Shown here: positions 19,808 to 29,294 of the stretch, in pieces | Layout: each line of letters begins with the position of its first letter | Position numbering within the stretch: position 1 is the stretch's first letter | From: Pseudoxanthomonas sp. CF125 | GTDB taxonomy: Bacteria; Pseudomonadota; Gammaproteobacteria; Xanthomonadales; Xanthomonadaceae | DNA: 64,000 bases | Reading direction: 5' to 3' | NCBI RefSeq assembly: GCF_900104085.1 | Contig: NZ_FNLD01000001.1 | Location: 785,048-849,047 of the forward strand | Made by a program: the position numbers and the translations under genes | Notes under the pieces: generated by a model | Database searches by the model: none | What the model was told of the DNA's origin: nothing | What the model saw: only the letters and a program-made list of their open reading frames with translations

Positions 19808-20773
19808 ATGACCCTGCGCACCACCCTGCCCGTCGCCCTGATCCAGGAAAAAAACCATGGCGATGCCGAGGCCAATCTTTCGGTGATCGAAGCACGCGTG
19901 GCCGAAGCGGCCAAGCGCGGCGCCAGGCTGGTGCTGCTGCAGGAACTGCACAACGGCGCGTACTTCTGCCAGCACGAATCGGTGGCGGAGTTCGACCTGG
20001 CCGAACCCATCCCCGGCCCCAGTACCGAGCGCCTGGGCAAGCTGGCCAAGCAGCATGGCGTGGTGCTGGTCAGTTCGTTGTTCGAGCGCCGCGCCGCCGG
20101 CCTGTACCACAACACCGCGGTGGTCTTCGAGAAAGACGGCAGCACCCTGGGCAAGTACCGCAAGATGCATATCCCGGACGATCCGGGCTTCTACGAAAAA
20201 TTCTATTTCACCCCCGGCGATCTCGGCTTCAAGCCCATCGATACCTCGGTGGGCAGGCTCGGCGTGCTGGTGTGCTGGGACCAGTGGTATCCGGAAGCCG
20301 CACGGCTGATGGCGCTGGCAGGCGCGGAACTGCTGCTGTATCCCACCGCGATAGGTTGGGATCCGTCCGATGAACAAGCCGAGAAGAACCGCCAACGCGA
20401 TGCCTGGATTCTCAGTCACCGTGGCCACGCGGTCGCCAATGGCTTGCCGGTGCTCTCATGCAACCGCGTCGGACACGAGCCGGCACCCAACCCGAGCGGC
20501 CTCGATCTTCGCGGCGCGGTGCGGTTGGTCAACGCAGATCCCGGCGCAGTCACCGAGATCGAGAATCCACCGATCTCCGGCATCCAGTTCTGGGGCAATA
20601 GCCATGTGCTGGGCCCGCAAGGCGAATTCATTGCCGAAGCCGGCGGCGAGCCGGAAATCCTCAGCACCGAAGTCGACCTGGCGCGCAGCGAACACGTGCG
20701 CCGCATCTGGCCGTTCCTGCGCGACCGGCGCATCGACGCTTATGGCGATCTGCTGAAGCGGTATATCGATTGA
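19808..20773 (+). CDS. aguB: N-carbamoylputrescine amidase
   Basis: A nitrilase-superfamily enzyme converting N-carbamoylputrescine to putrescine, CO2 and ammonia. It has 321 residues with the Glu-Lys-Cys triad: Glu in LLQELHNGAYF, Lys in GKYRKMHIPDD and Cys in VLVCWDQWYPE. The start MTLRTTLPVAL was chosen over a Met 10 codons upstream by family alignment; both are possible. Its stop codon overlaps the TTG start of the next gene. Confidence 0.94.
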   Translation: MTLRTTLPVALIQEKNHGDAEANLSVIEARVAEAAKRGARLVLLQELHNGAYFCQHESVAEFDLAEPIPGPSTERLGKLAKQHGVVLVSSLFERRAAGLYHNTAVVFEKDGSTLGKYRKMHIPDDPGFYEKFYFTPGDLGFKPIDTSVGRLGVLVCWDQWYPEAARLMALAGAELLLYPTAIGWDPSDEQAEKNRQRDAWILSHRGHAVANGLPVLSCNRVGHEPAPNPSGLDLRGAVRLVNADPGAVTEIENPPISGIQFWGNSHVLGPQGEFIAEAGGEPEILSTEVDLARSEHVRRIWPFLRDRRIDAYGDLLKRYID

Positions 20774-21300
20774 ACCTGCAACTGCGCAAGGCGACCCTTG
20801 CCGACATTCCGCACATCCACGCGGTGTACGCACGGGAAGTACGCGACGGCGTGGCGACTTACGAGTACGAGGCGCCTGACGAAGCGGAAATGTCGCGACG
20901 CTTGCAAGAACTGCTGGCGGGCGGGTATCCCTTTCTGGTCGCCGAACTAGAGGGTGTTTTCGCGGGCTACGCCTACGCCAGTTCGTATCGCGGCCGCGCC
21001 GGTTACCGCTGGACTGTCGAGGACACCGTCTACGTCAGCGCAGAAGTGCAAGGCAGAGGCGTCGGCCGCGCCCTGCTCACCCGCCTGATCGCCGACTGCG
21101 AAGCGCTCGGTTTCCGCCAGATGGTGGCGGTGATCGGCGAACCCGGCAACGGCGCCTCTGTAGTCCTGCACGAAAAACTCGGCTTCCACATCATCGGCAT
21201 ATTCCCTGGCCTGGGCCGCAAACACGGGCGCTGGCTGGATACCGTGCAGATGCAGCGCGCGCTGGGCAGCGGCAACAACGAAGCACCTTCCGAAGAATGA
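20770..21300 (+). CDS. GNAT N-acetyltransferase, phosphinothricin-acetyltransferase-like
   Basis: A 176-residue GNAT enzyme. The acetyl-CoA site is VQGRGVGRALL (about residue 95), and YRWTVEDTVYV plus GEPGNGASVVLHEKLGF are typical of the phosphinothricin/methionine-sulfoximine acetyltransferase group. It starts at TTG overlapping the aguB stop (TTGA), so translation is coupled. Given the neighbour, acetylation of an amine or amino-acid analogue is plausible, but no substrate can be named. Confidence 0.85.
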   Translation: MNLQLRKATLADIPHIHAVYAREVRDGVATYEYEAPDEAEMSRRLQELLAGGYPFLVAELEGVFAGYAYASSYRGRAGYRWTVEDTVYVSAEVQGRGVGRALLTRLIADCEALGFRQMVAVIGEPGNGASVVLHEKLGFHIIGIFPGLGRKHGRWLDTVQMQRALGSGNNEAPSEE

Positions 21301-21304
21301 ATCC

Positions 21305-22531
21305 ATGAACGATATCTCCTCCTCTTCCCTGCAAGACCCGCTGGCCGGGCAGCCGCACCAGATCGTCGAGCGCGACGGCGTGCGCTACACCTTGTTGGGG
21401 ACCGCGCACGTCTCCAGAACCAGCGTGGAAACGGTACAGGCCGCGATCGCCAGCGGTCATTACGATACGGTCGCGATCGAGCTCGACGCCGGGCGCCTGC
21501 AAGCGCTGACCGATCCTGATGCCTTGGCCAAACTCGACTTGGTGAAAGTAATCCGCGAAGGCAAGACCCATTTGTTCGCCGCCAACCTCGCACTGGCCGC
21601 CTACCAGCGGCGCCTGGCCGAGCAGTTGGACGTGGAGCCGGGCGCCGAACTGAAAGCAGCCGCGCTTGACGCACGCGAACGCAATCTGCCGCTGCACCTG
21701 ATCGACCGCGAAGTCGGCCTGACCTTCAAGCGTGCCTTGAGCCGGCTGGGCTGGTGGGGCCGCGCCAAGATCAGCGCTGGCATCATGATGGCGATGTTCG
21801 CCGATGAGGAAGTCGGCGACGACGAAATAGAAAAACTCAAACAGGGCGACCTGCTGGAATCTAGCTTCGGCGAATTCGCAGTGGAAAGCCCGGCGCTGTA
21901 TGAAAGCATCATCGCCGAACGCGACCGCTATATGGCCGCGCGTCTGCGCGAGTCGGTCACCCACGCCAGCGGCGCGCGCGAGGTACTGACGGTGATCGGC
22001 GCCGGCCATCTGCAGGGCATGGCCGAGCATTTGCGGAGCGATGTTGAAGCGCCCGCCACGGTGCGCGCCGCGCTGGAGTCGGTTCCCGAGAAGAGCAAAG
22101 TGCCGTGGTTCACCATCGCGCTGGCCGCTTTCCTGGTCGGCGGATTCGCGTGGGGCTTCTACCGCGGCGGTGTCGACGTGGGCGCCGATCTCATCGTGCA
22201 ATGGGTGCTGGCCACCGGCCTGCTGGGCGCGTTGGGTTGCGCCATCGCTGGCGGCCATCCGCTGAGCATCCTGGCCGCCTTCGTTTCTTCTCCGCTGACG
22301 CCCCTGCACCCGGCGTTGGCCTCGGGCACGGTCAGCGCGTTCGTCGAAGCGGCGCTGCGCAAACCCACCCACGCCGATTTCATGGCGTTGCGCGATGACG
22401 TGCAGACGGTGCGCGGCTGGTGGAAGAACCGGGTCGCGCGGATCCTGCTGAACTTCTTCCTGACCAGCCTGGGCACCGCTATCGGCGTGTGGACCGGCGG
22501 CTTGCGGATGCTGGGAAAACTCGTCGGCTGA
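21305..22531 (+). CDS. TraB/GumN-family membrane protein
   Basis: A 408-residue protein with an N-terminal TraB domain: LLGTAHVSRTSVE near residue 31, TVAIELD, and the C-terminal domain motif IGAGHLQGM near 230. It ends in several hydrophobic segments (about residues 265-330 and 375-400) that anchor it in the membrane. It follows the GNAT gene by 4 bases. The family is widespread and its biochemical role in bacteria is unsettled; a metallopeptidase-like function has been proposed for relatives. Confidence 0.82.
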   Translation: MNDISSSSLQDPLAGQPHQIVERDGVRYTLLGTAHVSRTSVETVQAAIASGHYDTVAIELDAGRLQALTDPDALAKLDLVKVIREGKTHLFAANLALAAYQRRLAEQLDVEPGAELKAAALDARERNLPLHLIDREVGLTFKRALSRLGWWGRAKISAGIMMAMFADEEVGDDEIEKLKQGDLLESSFGEFAVESPALYESIIAERDRYMAARLRESVTHASGAREVLTVIGAGHLQGMAEHLRSDVEAPATVRAALESVPEKSKVPWFTIALAAFLVGGFAWGFYRGGVDVGADLIVQWVLATGLLGALGCAIAGGHPLSILAAFVSSPLTPLHPALASGTVSAFVEAALRKPTHADFMALRDDVQTVRGWWKNRVARILLNFFLTSLGTAIGVWTGGLRMLGKLVG

Positions 22532-22543
22532 CCCAGAATTCTT

Positions 22544-22610
22544 GTAGAGCCGAGCTTGCTCGGCTGCTTCCGATTCCGCGCCAGGAGCAGCCGAGCAAGC
22601 TCGGCCCTAC
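22544..22610. repeat. GTAG-type REP inverted pair (family C)
   Basis: GTAGAGCCGAGCTTGCTCGG and its inverted copy (ending GAGCAAGCTCGGCCCTAC) flank a short spacer between two convergent genes. Each arm is itself a hairpin, and the ends are outward GTAG. Confidence 0.85.
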
Positions 22611-22647
22611 AAACGATACAACCATGGCGGGCCGAGGCCCGCCTTGT

Positions 22648-25600
22648 TTACTCGGCTTTCAGCGCCGCTATCGCAGCCGCAGGCAAGGCTTCTCCCTTGC
22701 GCGCACGCGCACGCTTGAACAGACGTGCGGTGCCGCTGCGCATATCGTCCAGAATCGCGTAGATGGTCGGCAGGAACAGCAGACTGACCACCGTGGAGAA
22801 CGCCAGACCGCCGGCTATGGCGCGCGCCATCGGGTAGTACGGCGGGCCGTCGCCGCCCATCTGCGTGTTGCCCCAGGCGATGGGGATCATCGCCAGGATC
22901 GCCGTGCCCATGGTCATCAGGATGGGCCGCAGGCGTTCGCGACTGCCCTCCACCAACGCATCGGTCCGGGTCATGCCGCGCCGGCGCAGGTTGTTGATGT
23001 GCTCGATCATCACGATGCCGTTGTTCACCACCACGCCCATCAGCACCAGGATGCCGATGAAGGCCATGATGTTGAATTCGGTACCTGTCAGCCAGAACAG
23101 CCAGAACACGCCGAACACCGAGAACAGCACGCCGCTCATGATCGCCGCCGGGAACAGCAGCGATTCGAACACCGCCGCCATCACGATGTAGATCAGCAAC
23201 AGCGCGATGACCAGGTTGGTCATCATCTGCGCACCCGCCTCGTCCTCTTCCTGGAAGGCGCCGCCATCGAAGGAATAGCTGTAGCCGGTCGGGAACGTAG
23301 CGGCCTTCAGGGTGTCCTCCATCGCCTTGCGCGCCTCGGGCACGGTGACCTTGTCGGCCAGGTTGGCCTGCACGGTCAGCGTGGTCTGGCGATTGGTCCG
23401 CGAGATCTGCGTGGCGGCGGGGCTAACGCCCACATCCACCATGCTCAGCAGCGGCACCGTGCGTCCGTCGGACGCTCGCACCATGAAGCTGTCCAGGTCT
23501 TCGATGCCGTACCGCTCGGCGCCGGCAAAACGCACCCATACCGGCACTTCGCTCTCACCACGACGGAACTCGCGCAGCGGCGCGCCACGCAGGGCTATAC
23601 CCACGAAACTGGCCACATCGTTGGCGCTGAAACCGAACGCCGCAGCGCGCTCGCGATCCACCCGCACCGATAGTTCGCTGTTCTGGTCGCCGGCATCCAC
23701 GCGCACGTCGCGCAGTTGAGGACTCTTGGACAACATCGGCACAATGTCCTTGGCGATCTCGGCCAGAGTCTCGGTGGAATCGCCCACCAATTGCACTTGT
23801 ACGTTCTGGCCCGGCTGACCGCCTCCACCGCCCTGGCCGCCGTCATTGCCGATACCGACGGTGGCCCGCGCGGACTTGGGCAGTTCCTTGCGGATTTCGT
23901 CGATCAGGGCTTTGGTGTCGTCGTTATCAAGTTCGGTCATGTCGAACTTGATACGGGTGCCCGCATCGCCCTGCTCGCTGTACCAGGAGTAGATCTGCTC
24001 GACGTGGAAGCGCTTGCGGTTGGCGTCCATGAACTGCTCGACCTTCAGCACCTCGTCCGACATCTGTTTCAGGCTGTAGGAGCCCTTCCACTGGTAGAAG
24101 ATGTTGGTCTCGCCGCCGTCGTCGCCGCCGAACATGTTCTTCTTGGTCAAGACCATCGGCACGATGCTGACCATGATGATCAACAGGATGCCCATCACGC
24201 TCCAGCCGCGATGCTCCAGGGTCCAGCGCAACAGTCCGGCATAGCGCTTCTGCATGCGCGGGATGATGCCGTTGGTGTTGCCGACCGCAGGCGGTGTCTT
24301 CAGGCGCGCGGACAGCATCGGGATCAGGCTCACCGCCACCAGCCACGAGGCCAGCAGCGACACCGAGATGGTGATGGCGATCTGCGACAGATAGATGCTG
24401 AGGAAGTTGCGCTCGCCGAACAGATTGGGCACGAACACGATGCAATGGCACAGCGTACCGGCCGACAGCGCGATGGCCACGTGGCGCGTGCCCACGATGG
24501 ACGCCAGCCGCGGCTGGTTGGGCATGCGCTCGCGTTCCTGGTAGATGCTCTCCACCACCACCACGGCGTTGTCCACCAGCATGCCGATGGCCAGCAGCAG
24601 GCCCATCATCGACAGGATGTTGAGCGTGACCCCCGCGAAGTACATGAAGCCCAGGGTCATGATGAAGCAGATCGGAATGGCCAGCGTGACCATCATGGTC
24701 GAGGGCCAATGGCGCAGGAAGAAGAACAGCACCGCGATGGACAGCACCAGACCGATACCGCCGGCCTCGGCGAGCTCTATCAGCGAAGTGGTGACGTTGT
24801 CGCCCTGGTTGTCGATGACCTTGATCTGCAGGTCGTTCAACGAAGGTTCCTTGCGGATTTCCTCAACTTCAGCCAACGCGCGCTTGGAGACTTCGACAAG
24901 ATTCGCGCTGCGCTCCTTGAAGATGTCCAAACCCACCGCCTTCTTGCCGTCCAGGCGCCGGCCCAAGGTCGTGCGCTCCTGTTTCAAACGCACCTCGGCG
25001 ATGTCTGACAGACGCACGCCGTTGTTGCCGATCACCAGGTCGCGCAATTGCTGCAGGTCGGTCAGCTCGCCGACCGGCTGCACGCGCAGCCGGCTCCCGC
25101 CATCGGTGATGGTGCCGGCGGAGACCGAGAAATTGATCGCCTGCAGGCGCGTGGTCAGATCGTTGAGGCCCAGGTTGTGCGCGGTCAAGCGATCCTGGTC
25201 GATCGCGATCTCCACCTCGTTGGCCTGGGCGCCGGAGATATCCACGCGCGCGACACCGGGAATGCGCTCGATGCGCCGCTTGAACTCGCGGTCGATCATG
25301 TCGTAAGAGCTGGCCAGGTCCATGTCGCTGGCCAGACGCACGCGCAACACCGGCTGATCCGTGGTCGAGAACTTCAGCACCAAGTAGCGTTGCAAGTCGT
25401 CCGGCAGATCGTCGCGGATGGCGTCGATGCGCTCCCGCGCATCGGAGGCGGCGATGGCGACATCCCGCTCCCAATCGGTGAACTGGATGAAAAGCTGCGC
25501 GCCGTCGGCATTGGCGCTGGTGTCCATGCGCTTGATGCCGGGCATGGTGGACAGCGTCTCTTCCACCGGCCGCAGCACTGTGCGCTCCACTTCCTCGGGT

Positions 25601-25764
25601 GTCGAGCCCACATAGGGCAACTGCACGAAGATGAAGGGCGGCGACACTTCCGGGAAAGCCTCCAAGGGCAGACGGAACGCGGCGATAAGCCCGATCGCGG
25701 TCAACGACACGAACAGCATGATCGCGCTGACCGGCCGCTTGATGCTCAGTTCGGCGATGCTCAT
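22648..25764 (-). CDS. RND efflux permease (second of two)
   Basis: A 1038-residue proton-driven inner-membrane pump subunit with 12 helices and two large periplasmic loops. The N-terminus SIKRPVSAIM and the GSTPEEVER segment are family hallmarks. In helix 4 the usual Asp-Asp pair reads VDNAVVVVES, so the second acidic residue is Asn. Its ATG overlaps the stop of the upstream RND gene by 4 bases. It probably works with the upstream adaptor and an outer-membrane factor encoded elsewhere. Confidence 0.92.
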   Translation of the reverse strand: MSIAELSIKRPVSAIMLFVSLTAIGLIAAFRLPLEAFPEVSPPFIFVQLPYVGSTPEEVERTVLRPVEETLSTMPGIKRMDTSANADGAQLFIQFTDWERDVAIAASDARERIDAIRDDLPDDLQRYLVLKFSTTDQPVLRVRLASDMDLASSYDMIDREFKRRIERIPGVARVDISGAQANEVEIAIDQDRLTAHNLGLNDLTTRLQAINFSVSAGTITDGGSRLRVQPVGELTDLQQLRDLVIGNNGVRLSDIAEVRLKQERTTLGRRLDGKKAVGLDIFKERSANLVEVSKRALAEVEEIRKEPSLNDLQIKVIDNQGDNVTTSLIELAEAGGIGLVLSIAVLFFFLRHWPSTMMVTLAIPICFIMTLGFMYFAGVTLNILSMMGLLLAIGMLVDNAVVVVESIYQERERMPNQPRLASIVGTRHVAIALSAGTLCHCIVFVPNLFGERNFLSIYLSQIAITISVSLLASWLVAVSLIPMLSARLKTPPAVGNTNGIIPRMQKRYAGLLRWTLEHRGWSVMGILLIIMVSIVPMVLTKKNMFGGDDGGETNIFYQWKGSYSLKQMSDEVLKVEQFMDANRKRFHVEQIYSWYSEQGDAGTRIKFDMTELDNDDTKALIDEIRKELPKSARATVGIGNDGGQGGGGGQPGQNVQVQLVGDSTETLAEIAKDIVPMLSKSPQLRDVRVDAGDQNSELSVRVDRERAAAFGFSANDVASFVGIALRGAPLREFRRGESEVPVWVRFAGAERYGIEDLDSFMVRASDGRTVPLLSMVDVGVSPAATQISRTNRQTTLTVQANLADKVTVPEARKAMEDTLKAATFPTGYSYSFDGGAFQEEDEAGAQMMTNLVIALLLIYIVMAAVFESLLFPAAIMSGVLFSVFGVFWLFWLTGTEFNIMAFIGILVLMGVVVNNGIVMIEHINNLRRRGMTRTDALVEGSRERLRPILMTMGTAILAMIPIAWGNTQMGGDGPPYYPMARAIAGGLAFSTVVSLLFLPTIYAILDDMRSGTARLFKRARARKGEALPAAAIAALKAE

Positions 25765-28700
25765 GCGGGTTCGAGCCCTTCACTGTCCGCTTCCAAGGAA
25801 GCGCGATGCAGGCGGCCGCGTTCGGCGTAATACTCGTCCGAACGGCGGTCCAGCAGGTCGTACACCACCGGGATGACCACCAGCGTCAGCAGCGTGGAAA
25901 CCAGCAGGCCGCCGATCACGGTGATCGCCATCGGCGAACGCACTTCCGCGCCTTCGCCGAAGGCCAGCGCCAGCGGCAGGAAGCCGAACAGCGTGCACAA
26001 GGTGGTCATGATGATGGGTCGCAGACGCGAGCGGGCGCCTTCCACCAGTGCTTCGCGCTTGGCAACGCCGGCCTCGCGCAACTGGTTGACCTTGTCGATC
26101 AGGATGATCGCGTTCTTCACCACCAGGCCTACCAGCAGGATCAGGCCGATGAAAACCACCACCGACACCGGCGAACGCGTCAGCAGCAACGCGAGCACCG
26201 CGCCCACCAGCGCCAGCGGGATGGTGAACAGGATCACAAACGGATGCAGCAGTGATTCGAACTGCGAAGCCATCACCAGGTAGACCAGGAAGATCGCGAG
26301 GCCGAAGGCGAACAGCAGCGCCTTGACCGATTCGGCCAGTTCCTCGCCCTGCCCGCCGATGTGCATGCCGATGCCAGCGCCGAGATTGTTCTCGGCGACC
26401 ATGTCGCGCACTTCGTTCACCGCACCGCCCAGATCTATATCGCGCAGATTGGCCGAGACGATGGCCACGCGCACCTGGTCGGCGCGATGGATTTCGCTGG
26501 GTCCGGTGGTGGAGACCACCTCCGCCACCGACTCCAACGTCACCGGACGCGAACTGCCCGGGTTGACGATCAGCTTGCGGATGCTTTCCACCGAAGCGCG
26601 ATCCGATTCCTGCGCACGCACCAGCACGTCGATCTTGCGGTCGCGGAAGCTGTAGCGCGTGGCCACATCGCCGCGCACCTTCTTGACCACTATGTCGGCG
26701 ATCTGGCGCGTGGTCAGGCCCAGCGCACCGGCGCGGTCCTGGTCGAAGCGGATCTGGATTTCGGGGAAGCCCTCCTCCACCGTCGACTTGACGTCGGCAT
26801 AGTGCGGATTGGCGCGCAGCATGGCCGCCATCTTCTGGCCCGCGCGCTGGATCGTGTCCAGATCCTGACCGCGCAACTCGATTTCCAGCGGCGTGGAGAA
26901 ACTGAAGAGTTCCGGACGGCGGAAATCCACTTGCGCGCCCGGATGATCCTTCATCGACGCACGCAGCTTTTCGGTTTCCTCTGCCTCGAGCTCTTTGCTG
27001 CCGCCATCGGCCATCACCACGGTGATCTTTCCGATGTTCTCGCCACTCTCGGTAGGACTGGCATCCAGTCTCGTACCGGTGCCGCTGACGCCGTACAGCG
27101 CGCGGATGCCTTCATCCTTGGCGTGCGTCTGCTGCAAGCTGCGCACCAGACTGTCGGTTTCGCGCAACGGCGTGCCGGGCGGCAGTTTCACCGTCATCTC
27201 GAAGCGGTCCTGCGCTAGCTGCGGAATCAGGTCCGCACCCAGCATCGGCACGGTCATCATGGTCAGGACAAATGCCGCCGCGGCGAAGCCCAGCACCAGC
27301 CAGGGACGGCGCAATGAACCGGGCAACAGCTTCATGTAACCACGTTCGGCGTGGTCGTAAGGCATCATCGCCAGATCGCTGGCCTTGCGCATCACCGGAC
27401 CGACGATGGCCACCAGGCCGCGCCAGATCCGGATGAAGAACCATACGATGCCGAAGAAGACGCCGCGCACACCAATACCGATGCCGCGCTCGGTGGCCGC
27501 GAGAGGTTTTTGCCAGCGCGACTTAGGCTGCCAGTCCGGATGCGGAGCCTCTTCCGGGAAGGCCATCGGCGGCCTGCCCTTCAATGCGCTAAGCATCGGG
27601 ATCAGCGTCATCGACACCACCAGCGACACCGCGATGGCGATGGCCACCGTCAACGCCTGGTCGCGGAACAACTGCCCGGCGATGCCCTGCACGAACACCA
27701 GCGGCAGGAACACCGCGATGGTGGTCAAAGTGGAAGCCACCACCGCCATGCTGACTTCGCGCGTGCCGGTGATCGCGGCCTGCAGCACACTTAAGCCCCG
27801 CTCCCGTGCCTTGGCGATGCTTTCCAGCACTACGATGGAGTCGTCCACCACTAGGCCGGTGGCCAGCGCAAGGCCGCCCAGCGACATCACGTTCAAGCTC
27901 AGGCCCAACTGGTCCATGAAGAAGAACGTGGTGACGATGGAAGCCGGCAACGACAGCGCCACCACGAAGGTGCTCCAGCCATCGCGCAGGAACAGGAAGA
28001 TGATCAGGATCGCCAGCAAACCACCGATCACCGCGTCCACCTTCACGTCGCTGATGGCATGGCGGATGAACTGAGACTGGTCGTCGATGGGAGTGAGATC
28101 GACGTCCGGCGGAACCTGACTTTTGATTTGCTCCAGCTTCGCCTGGATGGCGTCGGCCGTGGCGACCGTGTTGGCGTCGCCTTCCTTGTAGATCGCCAGC
28201 TCGACCGCTTCGCTGCCGGCCAGACGGATGATGCCTTCACGCTCCTTGTAGCCCTGGCGCACATCGGCGATGTCCTTCAGGCGCACCGGCATGCCGCCAG
28301 CGATAGTGCTGGACGATGAGGAGTTCGCGCTCTGCACCGAAGCCGCCGCCGCCATGGCCGCCGCATCGCCGGTGGAGGCGGCGATGGCCGCCATTTGCGC
28401 CGCCGCGCTGGCAGCGGCATTGCTGCCGCCGCTCTGCGTGGTGACCAGCATGTTGCGGATTTCTTCGACGGTGGCGAACTGGTTGACGGTACGCACCAGA
28501 TAGCGCTGCGAACCCTGCTCCAGACGGCCGCCGGAAATGTTGATGTTCTCCTGCTGCAGGCGCTGTATCACCGTGTCGATAGGCAGATTGAGCTGCGCGA
28601 GTTTCTGTTGATCGATATCGACCTGGATTTCGTCTTCCAGGCCGCCGCCGACCTTGACCGCGGCCACGCCTTCAACCGGCTCCAGCTTCTTCTTCAGGTC

Positions 28701-29294
28701 CTCGTCGGCATAGCGGCGCAGCTCGGTGAGCTGGCGGACGGAATCGGCCTCGGTCTTGCCGGCGACTTTCGACGACAGCGCAAGCCGCATGATCGGCTCG
28801 GTGGAGGGATTGAAACGCAGCAGCACCGGCGCCTTGGCTTCCAGCGGTAGCTGCAGCACTTCCATCTTGTCGCGCACCTCCAGGCTGGCCTGGTCCATGT
28901 CGGTGCCCCAGGCGAATTCCAGCACCACGTCGCTCTGGCCGGTGCGCGAAACGGATTTCAGTTTGCGCAGGTTCTTCACCACGCCGACGGCTTCTTCCAC
29001 CGGCTCCGAAATCAAAGTCTCGATTTCCGAAGGCGCCGCACCGGTGTACTCGGTGCGCACGGTCAGGGTGGGATAGCTGAGGTCCGGCAGCAGGTTGACC
29101 TTCAACGCGGCCAGCGCGATGCAGCCGAACAGGAACATGGTGACCCAGAACATCGCCACGGTGACGCGGCGGCGTGTGGAGAATTCCACCAGTCCGCCGC
29201 CGGTCAGACCGGCAGGCGGCGCCAAGGGATCGTTCGCTTCGGGGCCCGCAGCTCCGTGATCCGGAGCCCCCCGGTCGGGGCCGTGGCCGCTCAT
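25761..29294 (-). CDS. RND efflux permease (first of two) with low-complexity periplasmic insertion
   Basis: A 1177-residue RND pump, longer than usual. There is a 40-residue Gly/Pro/Ala-rich N-terminal extension before STRRRVTVAMF. An Ala/Ser-rich insertion covers about residues 287-334, just before VRLKDIADV in the first periplasmic loop. Helix 4 has the canonical Asp-Asp in LVVDDSIVVLES. The ATG overlaps the adaptor stop codon by 4 bases, so the adaptor and both pumps are translationally coupled. Confidence 0.92.
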   Translation of the reverse strand: MSGHGPDRGAPDHGAAGPEANDPLAPPAGLTGGGLVEFSTRRRVTVAMFWVTMFLFGCIALAALKVNLLPDLSYPTLTVRTEYTGAAPSEIETLISEPVEEAVGVVKNLRKLKSVSRTGQSDVVLEFAWGTDMDQASLEVRDKMEVLQLPLEAKAPVLLRFNPSTEPIMRLALSSKVAGKTEADSVRQLTELRRYADEDLKKKLEPVEGVAAVKVGGGLEDEIQVDIDQQKLAQLNLPIDTVIQRLQQENINISGGRLEQGSQRYLVRTVNQFATVEEIRNMLVTTQSGGSNAAASAAAQMAAIAASTGDAAAMAAAASVQSANSSSSSTIAGGMPVRLKDIADVRQGYKEREGIIRLAGSEAVELAIYKEGDANTVATADAIQAKLEQIKSQVPPDVDLTPIDDQSQFIRHAISDVKVDAVIGGLLAILIIFLFLRDGWSTFVVALSLPASIVTTFFFMDQLGLSLNVMSLGGLALATGLVVDDSIVVLESIAKARERGLSVLQAAITGTREVSMAVVASTLTTIAVFLPLVFVQGIAGQLFRDQALTVAIAIAVSLVVSMTLIPMLSALKGRPPMAFPEEAPHPDWQPKSRWQKPLAATERGIGIGVRGVFFGIVWFFIRIWRGLVAIVGPVMRKASDLAMMPYDHAERGYMKLLPGSLRRPWLVLGFAAAAFVLTMMTVPMLGADLIPQLAQDRFEMTVKLPPGTPLRETDSLVRSLQQTHAKDEGIRALYGVSGTGTRLDASPTESGENIGKITVVMADGGSKELEAEETEKLRASMKDHPGAQVDFRRPELFSFSTPLEIELRGQDLDTIQRAGQKMAAMLRANPHYADVKSTVEEGFPEIQIRFDQDRAGALGLTTRQIADIVVKKVRGDVATRYSFRDRKIDVLVRAQESDRASVESIRKLIVNPGSSRPVTLESVAEVVSTTGPSEIHRADQVRVAIVSANLRDIDLGGAVNEVRDMVAENNLGAGIGMHIGGQGEELAESVKALLFAFGLAIFLVYLVMASQFESLLHPFVILFTIPLALVGAVLALLLTRSPVSVVVFIGLILLVGLVVKNAIILIDKVNQLREAGVAKREALVEGARSRLRPIIMTTLCTLFGFLPLALAFGEGAEVRSPMAITVIGGLLVSTLLTLVVIPVVYDLLDRRSDEYYAERGRLHRASLEADSEGLEPA

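Noticed and set aside
20770-21300. Calling the GNAT gene a phosphinothricin resistance gene (bar/pat)
   Set aside because: The family match is general; such homologues are common chromosomal acetyltransferases of unknown substrate.
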